From: Helicobacteraceae bacterium
Lineage (GTDB): Bacteria; Campylobacterota; Campylobacteria; Campylobacterales; Sulfurimonadaceae
Reading direction: 5' to 3'
Length of the DNA: 5,478 nt
Assembly (NCBI GenBank): GCA_027061425.1
Contig: JALSUN010000240.1
Span: 1 to 5,478, forward strand
Below, in pieces: positions 1 to 5,308 of the stretch. The notes beneath the pieces were generated by a model. The model was not told the origin of the DNA and made no database searches. It was given only the letters and a program-made list of their open reading frames with translations. Position 1 is the first letter of the stretch. Every line of letters begins with the position of its first letter. The position numbers were made by a program, and so were the translations under genes.

Positions 1-2
1 AG

Positions 3-860
3 ATGGCATTTAATTATGACAAATATTTAAGATTAGAGAAAATGCCAACACTATGGTGTTGGGGTTGTGGTGACGGTGTTATCCTTAAAGCATTTATTCG
101 TGCTATCGATAAGATGGGCGTAAACCAAGATGACGTTTGTGTTGTTTCTGGAATCGGTTGTTCTGGACGTTTCAGTTCATATGTTGACTTCAACACAGTT
201 CACACAACACACGGTCGTACGGTAGCTTACGCTACAGGTATCAAACTTGCACAACCAGACAAACTCGTTATCTGTGTTGCTGGTGATGGTGATGCACTTG
301 CTATTGGTGGTAACCATACCATTCATGGTTGTCGTCGTAACATTGATATGACTTTGTTGATCATCAACAACTTCATCTACGGTCTGACTAACTCACAAAC
401 ATCTCCAACAACACCTCAGGGTATGTGGACTGTTTCTCAAAAAGCGGGTAACATTGACCCGACTTTTGACACATGTGACTTAGCGATCGCTGCGGGCGCA
501 TCTTTTGTTGCACGTGAGACAATGCTTGAGCCAAAGAAGCTTGAAAAGATTCTTATTAAAGCAATGCAACACAAAGGTTTCTCAATGATGGAAGTTCTCT
601 CGAACTGTCATATTAACCTTGGTCGTAAAAACAAGATGGTCTCTGCTATGGAAAACCTTGCATGGATTGACAGTATCTCTATCTCTAAGAAGAAATACGA
701 TGCTATGAGTGAAGAAGAGCAGTTGAACCTTCTTCCACTTGGTGTTCTTAAGCAAGACCTTGAAGTACGTGAGTACTGTGAAATGTACGATGAAATTAAA
801 GCTGTACATCAAGGTAAGCGTAAGAAGATTACTCAAGACGACTTTACTAAAAAAATCTAA
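3..860 (+). CDS. oorB: 2-oxoglutarate:acceptor oxidoreductase, beta (TPP-binding) subunit OorB
   Basis: This is the thiamine-diphosphate and Fe-S subunit of the cytoplasmic complex that interconverts 2-oxoglutarate + CoA and succinyl-CoA + CO2, with ferredoxin or flavodoxin as electron partner. What is seen: 285 residues; a CWGCG motif giving Cys19 and Cys22; Cys53 in GIGCSGR; and Cys202 in SNCHINLG. Together these four are the expected ligands of one [4Fe-4S] cluster. The TPP/Mg motif starts with GDG at 94-96 and ends with Asn122-Asn123. HTTHGR (67-72) and TNSQTSPTTPQG (129 onward) are typical of the 2-oxoacid oxidoreductase beta family. The ATG at position 3 is taken as the start because it gives the usual MAFNYD-type N-terminus, but its ribosome site lies outside the window. 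oorC follows after 9 bases. oorD and oorA are expected upstream, by analogy with oorDABC. Codon use (CGT, GGT, AAC) looks like that of a highly expressed gene. Identification is firm; direction of flux is not visible. Confidence 0.96.
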   Translation: MAFNYDKYLRLEKMPTLWCWGCGDGVILKAFIRAIDKMGVNQDDVCVVSGIGCSGRFSSYVDFNTVHTTHGRTVAYATGIKLAQPDKLVICVAGDGDALAIGGNHTIHGCRRNIDMTLLIINNFIYGLTNSQTSPTTPQGMWTVSQKAGNIDPTFDTCDLAIAAGASFVARETMLEPKKLEKILIKAMQHKGFSMMEVLSNCHINLGRKNKMVSAMENLAWIDSISISKKKYDAMSEEEQLNLLPLGVLKQDLEVREYCEMYDEIKAVHQGKRKKITQDDFTKKI

Positions 861-869
861 GGAGACACA

Positions 870-1442
870 ATGAGCGATACTAAAACATTAATGAGATTTA
901 CTGGTGTTGGTGGGCAGGGTGTTCTTCTTGCTGGTGAGATTTTTGCTGCTGCAAAGATCAAATCTGGTGGTTTTGGACTAAAAACAGCAACATATACATC
1001 ACAAGTACGTGGTGGACCAACAGTTGTTGATATCCAACTGGATGATGAAGAGATCTATTACCCATATGCGGATGACGGTGAGATTAGTTTCATGCTCTCT
1101 GTTGCACAGATGAGTTATGTTCTCTTTAAAGATGGTGTTAAGCCTGGTGGAACAATTGTAATTGATCCTAACCTTGTACACCCGACAGACGAAGATCGTA
1201 AAAAGTGGAAGATCTATGAGATTCCTATTATTACTATCGCCAAAGAAGAGGTTGGTAATGTAATTACACAATCTGTTGTTGCACTGGCGATCGCTAATAC
1301 AATGGTAAACGCTATCGACAAGCAAACACTTATCGATACAATGCTTTCTAAAGTACCTGCTAAAGTTCACGAAGTTAATAAAAAAGCTTATGAACTTGGT
1401 GAGAAGTATGCTAAAGAAGCGATGGCTAAGGGTAACTCTTAA
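870..1442 (+). CDS. oorC: 2-oxoglutarate:acceptor oxidoreductase, gamma subunit OorC
   Basis: This is the gamma subunit of the same complex, the domain that packs against the alpha and beta subunits and is needed for CoA-dependent 2-oxoacid oxidation or reductive carboxylation. What is seen: 190 residues, close to the usual length of a stand-alone gamma subunit, with GVGGQGV at 12-18 near the N-terminus and SQVRGGPTV at 44-52, the two signatures of this family. EIPIITIAKEEVGNVITQSVVALA (117 onward) matches the OorC C-terminal half as I remember it from Campylobacter. It has no cysteine, so it carries no Fe-S cluster. The ATG is supported by a strong AAGGAG ribosome site at 859-864, which overlaps the oorB stop and leaves 5 bases to the start. 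The gene is in the same reading frame as oorB, separated by TAA and three sense codons. It is the last oor gene: a GC-rich hairpin follows 9 bases after the stop. Confidence 0.95.
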   Translation: MSDTKTLMRFTGVGGQGVLLAGEIFAAAKIKSGGFGLKTATYTSQVRGGPTVVDIQLDDEEIYYPYADDGEISFMLSVAQMSYVLFKDGVKPGGTIVIDPNLVHPTDEDRKKWKIYEIPIITIAKEEVGNVITQSVVALAIANTMVNAIDKQTLIDTMLSKVPAKVHEVNKKAYELGEKYAKEAMAKGNS

Positions 1443-1450
1443 CCATTATT

Positions 1451-1473
1451 TAGCGGCCTCGGCCGCTATTTAT
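1451..1473 (+). terminator. Candidate terminator hairpin after oorC
   Basis: The 18 bases at 1451-1468 form a perfect inverted repeat. The arms are TAGCGGCC and GGCCGCTA with TC between them, so as RNA it folds as a 7-8 bp, mostly G:C stem with a very tight loop. It begins 9 bases after the oorC stop in otherwise AT-rich DNA and is followed by TTTAT. That position and stability suit an intrinsic terminator or a 3'-end stabiliser for the oor transcript. The T-tract is short and interrupted, so termination may be partial or helped by the C-rich, G-poor stretch that follows. On the - strand the hairpin is followed by AATAATGG, with no T-tract, so it is less likely to stop transcripts arriving from aroE. 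Confidence 0.6.
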
Positions 1474-1581
1474 AAACTACACCTTCCTTTTTGTACTCTA
1501 CCACTTTCAATTTCTAGATTTATTTTTTATAACTTCTTTTTGTAATCACTCTTCCAAACATTATCTACACATTTTTCAGTT

Positions 1582-1587
1582 TAATAT
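1582..1587 (+). promoter_or_regulatory. Possible -10 element upstream of the small membrane gene
   Basis: TAATAT, a near match to TATAAT, lies 24 bases before the ATG at 1611. The bases upstream are T-rich, with runs of T at 1523-1528, 1537-1541 and 1572-1576. There is no convincing TTGACA at -35. Campylobacterota housekeeping promoters commonly lack a -35 box and show periodic T-rich DNA instead, so this is compatible with that type. A start near 1594 would give a very short leader that still includes the ribosome site. AT-rich DNA produces such matches easily. TATAAC at 1528-1533 is a second, weaker candidate. Confidence 0.3.
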
Positions 1588-1599
1588 ATTTGAAAATAC

Positions 1600-1604
1600 A
1601 AGGA
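1600..1604 (+). promoter_or_regulatory. Ribosome binding site that decides the start at 1611
   Basis: AAGGA sits 6 bases before the ATG at 1611. The longest open frame could begin at a TTG at 1590, but that codon lies upstream of this site and has none of its own. The ATG is therefore the better start, and the product is 64 rather than 71 residues. Confidence 0.7.
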
Positions 1605-1610
1605 AATTAT

Positions 1611-1805
1611 ATGTTGAGACATACAATGGTTGCTAGTTGGGTTGTATTTATAAGTTTGTTGTTTGCATCACTCTTTCAAATAGGTGGGGCTTTAGATGTT
1701 GAGATGGGAACCATTATTCAAGTGTGGTTTTGGAATCTTTGGATCTATACTAACTTTGTATTTATAAACTGGGGATTGGTTCGCTACAGAGGCTATGCAC
1801 TCTAA
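1611..1805 (+). CDS. Small hypothetical two-helix membrane protein (64 aa)
   Basis: I do not recognise this protein. It has 64 residues with two hydrophobic segments, at about 6-27 (TMVASWVVFISLLFASL and following) and 33-56 (GTIIQVWFWNLWIYTNFVFI). A short loop containing Asp29 and Glu31 joins them. Basic residues occur at the N-terminus (Arg3, His4) and C-terminus (Arg58, Arg60), so by the positive-inside rule both ends should face the cytoplasm, forming a helical hairpin in the inner membrane. It is rich in aromatics: five Trp (10, 39, 41, 44, 54) and several Phe and Tyr. A good ribosome site at 1600-1604 and the absence of any other gene on this stretch support it as real. It lies 168 bases after oorC, beyond a hairpin, so it is probably transcribed separately. 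Its stop overlaps the aroE stop by 4 bases, tail to tail. No function can be assigned. Confidence 0.7.
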   Translation: MLRHTMVASWVVFISLLFASLFQIGGALDVEMGTIIQVWFWNLWIYTNFVFINWGLVRYRGYAL

Positions 1806-2593
1806 AGCTCAAAACTCTTTTGCATGGCAGTACGTATGGACTCTAAGGGGAGTTGTTCTTGTGTGAAGTATGCGTTGGCTAAGACACCTTGGCCTAGAAG
1901 CATGTCTGCACCATCTTTTACTGTGATGCTGAGGGTGTCACAGAGTTTTAAGAACGGGGTGCGTTTTCCATAAATGGCGTCAGCAGCGTAGGAAGCTTTT
2001 TTAAGTAGTGATGTAATCAAATCATCGGGGGCAGGGAGGTTTTCATCTTGTAGGCCTGCTGACGTTGTGTTAACGACCAAGTCATACGCTTTAACTTCTA
2101 CCTCTTCCCATGTAACTGTCTCAAAACCATTTTCTTTAAAAGACTCTAAACGCTTGCTTGAGCGGTTCATGACGGTAACACTTAGACCTTCATCTCTAAA
2201 ACGCTCGGTGAGTGCTTTAGACGTTCCACCTGCACCTAAAACGAGTACCGTTTTAATGTTCTTAAATGGCGCAATAGCAAACATAAAGCCATCAGCATCT
2301 GTGTTGTAGCCTATGAGCTTTCCATCTTGCTCTATGATGGTGTTGACAACGCCTACCTTGTTCGCAAAACCTCTAATCTCATCACAAGCATTAAAGGCGG
2401 CTTCTTTATGGGGTACTGTGATGTTAGCGCCACTCAGGCCTAAGTTAAAGAAGGTCTCACGGAGTTTACTGCCATCTTTGAGTTGTATGCGTGTATAACA
2501 GCCGCTATAGCCCAAAGTTTTAAAAACCATGTTGTGCATTAAAGGAGAACGAGAATGCGCTACAGGGTCACCAAAAATGGCGAAGAGTCTCAT
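1802..2593 (-). CDS. aroE: Shikimate dehydrogenase (NADP+) AroE
   Basis: AroE reduces 3-dehydroshikimate to shikimate with NADPH in the chorismate pathway. What is seen: 263 residues, normal for AroE. The N-terminal substrate domain carries FGDPVAHSRSP (7-17), whose serines bind shikimate, and NITVPHK with catalytic Lys63. VVNT at 82-85 and YNTDADG supply the catalytic partner Asp99. The Rossmann domain has GAGG at 120-123 and NRSSKR at 143-148, a basic patch expected for NADP rather than NAD. Near the C-terminus are DAIYGKRTPFL (205-215) and DGADMLLGQG (227-236). The YGK version of the usual YxP motif is, as I remember, common in epsilonproteobacterial AroE. Start and upstream stop share ATGA with trpE, so translation is probably coupled. 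AAAGAGAT lies 3 bases upstream of the start. It is the last gene of the leftward block and ends 4 bases inside the convergent membrane gene. Confidence 0.95.
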   Translation of the reverse strand: MRLFAIFGDPVAHSRSPLMHNMVFKTLGYSGCYTRIQLKDGSKLRETFFNLGLSGANITVPHKEAAFNACDEIRGFANKVGVVNTIIEQDGKLIGYNTDADGFMFAIAPFKNIKTVLVLGAGGTSKALTERFRDEGLSVTVMNRSSKRLESFKENGFETVTWEEVEVKAYDLVVNTTSAGLQDENLPAPDDLITSLLKKASYAADAIYGKRTPFLKLCDTLSITVKDGADMLLGQGVLANAYFTQEQLPLESIRTAMQKSFEL

Positions 2594-4002
2594 TTTATCT
2601 CTTTAAGATCGTTTAGAGAGCTTACGAGTGCGCCAAGTTTGTTATGAACCTCTTGGTACTCCATCTCTGGAACGGAGTCAGCAACGATGCCTGCACCCGC
2701 TTGTAAGATGACTTTGTCTGGTTTGACAAGAGAGGTACGTATGGTAATCGCAGAGTCCATGTTACCATCAAAACCGAAGTAACCGATGGCACCACTGTAG
2801 AAACCACGTTTAAGACCTTCAAACTCAGCGATGAGCTCCATAGCGCGGATCTTAGGTGCGCCGGTCATGGTACCTGCTGTAAAGGTTGCGGCAAAAAGAT
2901 CAAACATATCTTTGTCATCACGCAGCTCTGCTACAACATCAGTAACAATGTGCATAACATGAGAGTAGCGCTCGATATGCATCATGTCTTCTACTTTAAC
3001 ACTGCCTGTCTTGGCGACACGACCGATGTCATTTCGACCAAGGTCTATGAGCATAAGATGTTCTGCTAACTCTTTCGGATCGGCCAAGAGTTCATCTTCC
3101 ATAGCCTTATCTTGCTCTTTAGTGGCACCACGTTTTCTAGTTCCTGCGATAGGACGCAGTAGTAACTCACCTTCTGTGAGGCGCACCATGACTTCAGGAG
3201 AGGATCCTACGATACTAAAGTCTTTGTATTCCATTAAAAACATATAGGGAGAGGGGTTTTTAGTTCGTAATATACGGTAAAATGAGAAGGGGTCGACTTT
3301 GACATCTCTTACAAAACGGTTGGTCATCAAAATCTGAAAGACATCACCACTTTTGATCATCTCTTTAGACTTGGCCACCATATCAAAAAACTTCTCTTTA
3401 GAGAAGGCAAAAGAGCCTTCATCCTCACCTATAAGAGGTTTAAATGGTGTGTAAGAGTATGAAGATTTTAAATCAGCCTCTATGGCGTCAAAATGCTTTT
3501 CAAAACCCTCTTCAAGTGTTAAGAGCGTAATTTTATGGTCTTTATGTGAGTAGACAGCGACCATCTTAGGTAGTACAAGGTCAAGGTCAGGGATGTCCAT
3601 AGTGTCATCAAGTTTTTCCATAAACGAAGCCAGTACCGGTTCAAACACTTTAACCATGTCATAGCCTATATAGCCTATAAAACCATCCACATAACCGAGT
3701 CCAAGCTCTTTGGTGTACTGTTTATATTGCTCTGTATCGACCTTGGCATAATACTTCTTTAAAAACTCAAAGGGAGATTCATGAATGACTTCTAAGCAGC
3801 CTTGTAGATCAGTGTAGGTAGTAACATTGTCTTTATATTGGAGACGCTCTCTAGCACCAATAATGACAATAGAGTAGTTTCCATCAGAACTTCCGGCACT
3901 TTCAAAAAGAAAGCTGATCTCATCTTTAAAACGATTTTTAAGCTTTTCATACACCGCTATAGGTGCAAATTGGTCGAGCATAAAGTGTTGTGTTTTTATC
4001 AC
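2590..4002 (-). CDS. trpE: Anthranilate synthase component I TrpE (GTG start)
   Basis: TrpE converts chorismate to anthranilate, with ammonia supplied by the glutaminase partner TrpG, as the first committed step of tryptophan synthesis. What is seen: 470 residues with both family domains. The N-terminal part has FLFES at 31-35, matching the LLES feedback-site motif that binds tryptophan. The chorismate-binding part has NPSPYMF (249-255), RPIAGTRKRG (283-292), AEHLMLIDLGRND (313-325), ERYSHVMH (344-351), TAGTMTGAPK (375-384) and ADSVPEMEYQE (441-451) with Mg-binding glutamates. Alanine in PIAGT argues against PabB, which usually has PIKGT. The start is GTG at 4000-4002, chosen because AAAGG lies 7 bases upstream; the in-frame ATG seven codons later has no such site. 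The gene lies 10 bases after the SPOR gene and overlaps aroE by 4 bases. No trpG or other trp gene is in the window. Feedback inhibition by tryptophan is likely. Confidence 0.94.
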   Translation of the reverse strand: MIKTQHFMLDQFAPIAVYEKLKNRFKDEISFLFESAGSSDGNYSIVIIGARERLQYKDNVTTYTDLQGCLEVIHESPFEFLKKYYAKVDTEQYKQYTKELGLGYVDGFIGYIGYDMVKVFEPVLASFMEKLDDTMDIPDLDLVLPKMVAVYSHKDHKITLLTLEEGFEKHFDAIEADLKSSYSYTPFKPLIGEDEGSFAFSKEKFFDMVAKSKEMIKSGDVFQILMTNRFVRDVKVDPFSFYRILRTKNPSPYMFLMEYKDFSIVGSSPEVMVRLTEGELLLRPIAGTRKRGATKEQDKAMEDELLADPKELAEHLMLIDLGRNDIGRVAKTGSVKVEDMMHIERYSHVMHIVTDVVAELRDDKDMFDLFAATFTAGTMTGAPKIRAMELIAEFEGLKRGFYSGAIGYFGFDGNMDSAITIRTSLVKPDKVILQAGAGIVADSVPEMEYQEVHNKLGALVSSLNDLKEIK

Positions 4003-4009
4003 TAAAAAG

Positions 4010-4014
4010 CCTTT
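4010..4014 (-). promoter_or_regulatory. Ribosome binding site that decides the trpE GTG start
   Basis: On the - strand AAAGG lies 7 bases before the GTG at 4002 and overlaps the last base of the SPOR gene's stop codon (4013-4015). It is part of TATAAAGGCT (4008-4017), a 10-mer repeated before the SPOR gene (4810-4819) at the same distance from its start. This supports translation from GTG rather than from the ATG at 3981. Confidence 0.65.
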
Positions 4015-4804
4015 ATATCTTTGTTAAAAAAGCACCAGACTCTACACTCTTACGAAGTGCAGAGAGTGCTTCTCTTGCTGCGCCACTTGTCTTAAATGGA
4101 CCCACTAAAACCTTAGTCGTGGTGGTAGCATTTTTTGTGACTTTGTGAAAAGTATATGTGAACCCACGGTCTGTGATTTTATCTAAAAACAGTTTTGAGG
4201 GTGCATACTTAGAAAAGGATCCCACTTGAATGTAGTAACTGCCGGTTTGTGTTGGTACCTGTCCACTTTTTGCTTTTACATACCCTTTTTTGTTGCTGTA
4301 TTTACCGTTTGGTCTTGTTGCTTTTGTTAACTTTTTTGAAACTGGAGTTACTTTTTTAACAGCCGTTTTTTTAGGGGCAGGTTTTGCCTTTTTTGGCGTG
4401 TAGTGAGGCTCTTCTATAATCTCAGGTTCTTCAAAAACATTGTCAGCAATGCGGTCTGTCTCATCTTTACCATCTGGAATATGTTGCGCTGTCTCTGTAG
4501 TGTTTTGAACTTGAGATTCTGTTTTTTCTATGAGTTCACTGGTGTTCTCTATACTCTCTTCTACCATAGGAACAGGTGTCTCAATATACTCAGGCTCATC
4601 AACAACTTCTTCTATCTCCACAATCTTTTTCTGAGGGACTTGAGGCAGTGCTCCTGGCTTTGAGCCTTCCATTTGGTTCATAACAACAATAGCGATTATT
4701 AAGATAATGGCAAATGTTGCAATGGTGAGGAGTATCTTTTTTGTATTGTTGGCTTTAGGTGTTTTGTTTAAAATAATATCTTTGAGTTCATCTTGTTCTT
4801 GCAT
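4013..4804 (-). CDS. Membrane-anchored SPOR-domain protein
   Basis: This is a probable inner-membrane protein whose periplasmic SPOR domain would bind peptidoglycan stripped of stem peptides, a property that brings many SPOR proteins to the division site. What is seen: 263 residues. About 22 lie in the cytoplasm, followed by one transmembrane helix at about 23-43 (ILLTIATFAIILIIAIVVM). A long low-complexity linker comes next, acidic at 62-134 and lysine/proline-rich at about 138-180. The SPOR domain covers about 187-263, beginning GSYYIQVGSFSKYAPSK and carrying the KVLVGPF signature at 231-237. Cys is absent. The ATG is preceded by AAAGG at 7 bases (4812-4816). The gene follows DUF1882 after 3 bases, in the same frame. 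C. jejuni has a SPOR protein in the equivalent place, as I recall. The exact partner and role (division, septal wall, morphology) cannot be read from the sequence. Confidence 0.88.
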   Translation of the reverse strand: MQEQDELKDIILNKTPKANNTKKILLTIATFAIILIIAIVVMNQMEGSKPGALPQVPQKKIVEIEEVVDEPEYIETPVPMVEESIENTSELIEKTESQVQNTTETAQHIPDGKDETDRIADNVFEEPEIIEEPHYTPKKAKPAPKKTAVKKVTPVSKKLTKATRPNGKYSNKKGYVKAKSGQVPTQTGSYYIQVGSFSKYAPSKLFLDKITDRGFTYTFHKVTKNATTTTKVLVGPFKTSGAAREALSALRKSVESGAFLTKI

Positions 4805-4807
4805 GGT

Positions 4808-5302
4808 TTAGCCTTTATAAAGTTGATAGGGCAGATTTATAATGTTATAGGCATCTGGTAAGCCTCTGTTTGGAAATATACGCCACTGTTTTTCTAGCTT
4901 TTCTTCCAATTTAGTGGAGACAATTTTAGCAAGTTCTTCTCGTTGTGGAGCTGAAATATGGCCACAATAGACATAGAGATGAAGATGCGACACATTTTTA
5001 CTGTGATAGGCCTCAAACTGAGTGAGTTCCATCTGTCTGAGTATCTTAATAAGCTTACGGTAAAAGAGTGTGGCATCATTGCCATTGTAGTCAAAAATAA
5101 AATAAGGAGCATCTTGAGGTACAGATGTTGCTATGATGATTTTATGATCAAGATGCTTTTGTATCAGTGTATCATCCAAATAGGTCTCCACCAACTCATA
5201 CTTACTTAAGTAGGTGTGACCATTATGGGTGATCTCTTCTATGATTTTGGGGTGCTTGAGCCAGTAGTGGTCTCGCACTAAGTCAAAAAGTGTAGAGACC
5301 AT
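4808..5302 (-). CDS. DUF1882-family protein, prim-pol-like motif layout
   Basis: This is a conserved epsilonproteobacterial protein of unknown function (HP0184/Cj0403-like by position and pattern). What is seen: 164 residues, soluble, no signal peptide or membrane segment. A predicted beta strand PYFIFDYNGND (66-76) precedes a helix (77-91). Then come AYHSKNVSHLHLYVY (98-112), a helix rich in Lys and Glu (118-138), and QWRIFPNRGLPDAYNIINLPYQ (139-160). This order resembles archaeo-eukaryotic primases: motif I hDhD, motif II with SGxGxHxY, motif III followed by FPKQ...NLhxLP. Asp71 and His108 are kept, but the second acid of motif I is Asn73 and the motif III acid position is Arg141, so polymerase activity is doubtful. 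I recall that the HP0184 structure was classed with the prim-pol fold. The start is the ATG 6 bases after glyA; it has no clear ribosome site, so translation is probably coupled to glyA. Confidence 0.82.
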   Translation of the reverse strand: MVSTLFDLVRDHYWLKHPKIIEEITHNGHTYLSKYELVETYLDDTLIQKHLDHKIIIATSVPQDAPYFIFDYNGNDATLFYRKLIKILRQMELTQFEAYHSKNVSHLHLYVYCGHISAPQREELAKIVSTKLEEKLEKQWRIFPNRGLPDAYNIINLPYQLYKG

Positions 5303-5308
5303 GAAGTT

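Noticed and set aside
999..1370. 123-codon open frame on the - strand inside oorC
   Set aside because: It is antisense to a firmly identified gene, and its translation is cysteine-rich with no recognisable domain.
1471..1476. TATAAA after the hairpin as a promoter -10
   Set aside because: It lies about 135 bases before the small gene with no supporting elements and is likely part of the terminator tail.
1590..1610. TTG start giving a 71-residue version of the small membrane protein
   Set aside because: The TTG lies upstream of the AAGGA ribosome site that is well placed for the ATG at 1611, and has no site of its own.
1443..1610. Small RNA gene or riboswitch in the intergenic region
   Set aside because: Apart from the hairpin at 1451-1468 the stretch is nearly G-free and cannot form a stable fold on the + strand; no known riboswitch core was seen.
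1810..1822. CAAAA-CTC-TTTTG inverted repeat near the aroE end as a terminator
   Set aside because: The stem is only 5 bp and almost all A:T, too weak. It is explained by the aroE codons for its last residues.
2067..2498. + strand open frames opposite aroE (80 and 61 codons)
   Set aside because: They are shadow frames of aroE; composition is Ser/Leu/Lys-rich with no family features or convincing ribosome site.
2984..3247. + strand 87-codon open frame opposite trpE
   Set aside because: It is antisense to the conserved catalytic part of TrpE and looks like a codon-pattern artefact.
2590..4002. PabB (aminodeoxychorismate synthase) as the identity of the chorismate-binding enzyme
   Set aside because: The PIAGT motif has alanine where PabB usually has lysine, and an LLES-like feedback motif is present, so TrpE fits better.
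4403..4663. + strand 86-codon hydrophobic frame opposite the SPOR linker
   Set aside because: Glu-rich codons read in antisense give Leu/Phe-rich text; no start context supports it.
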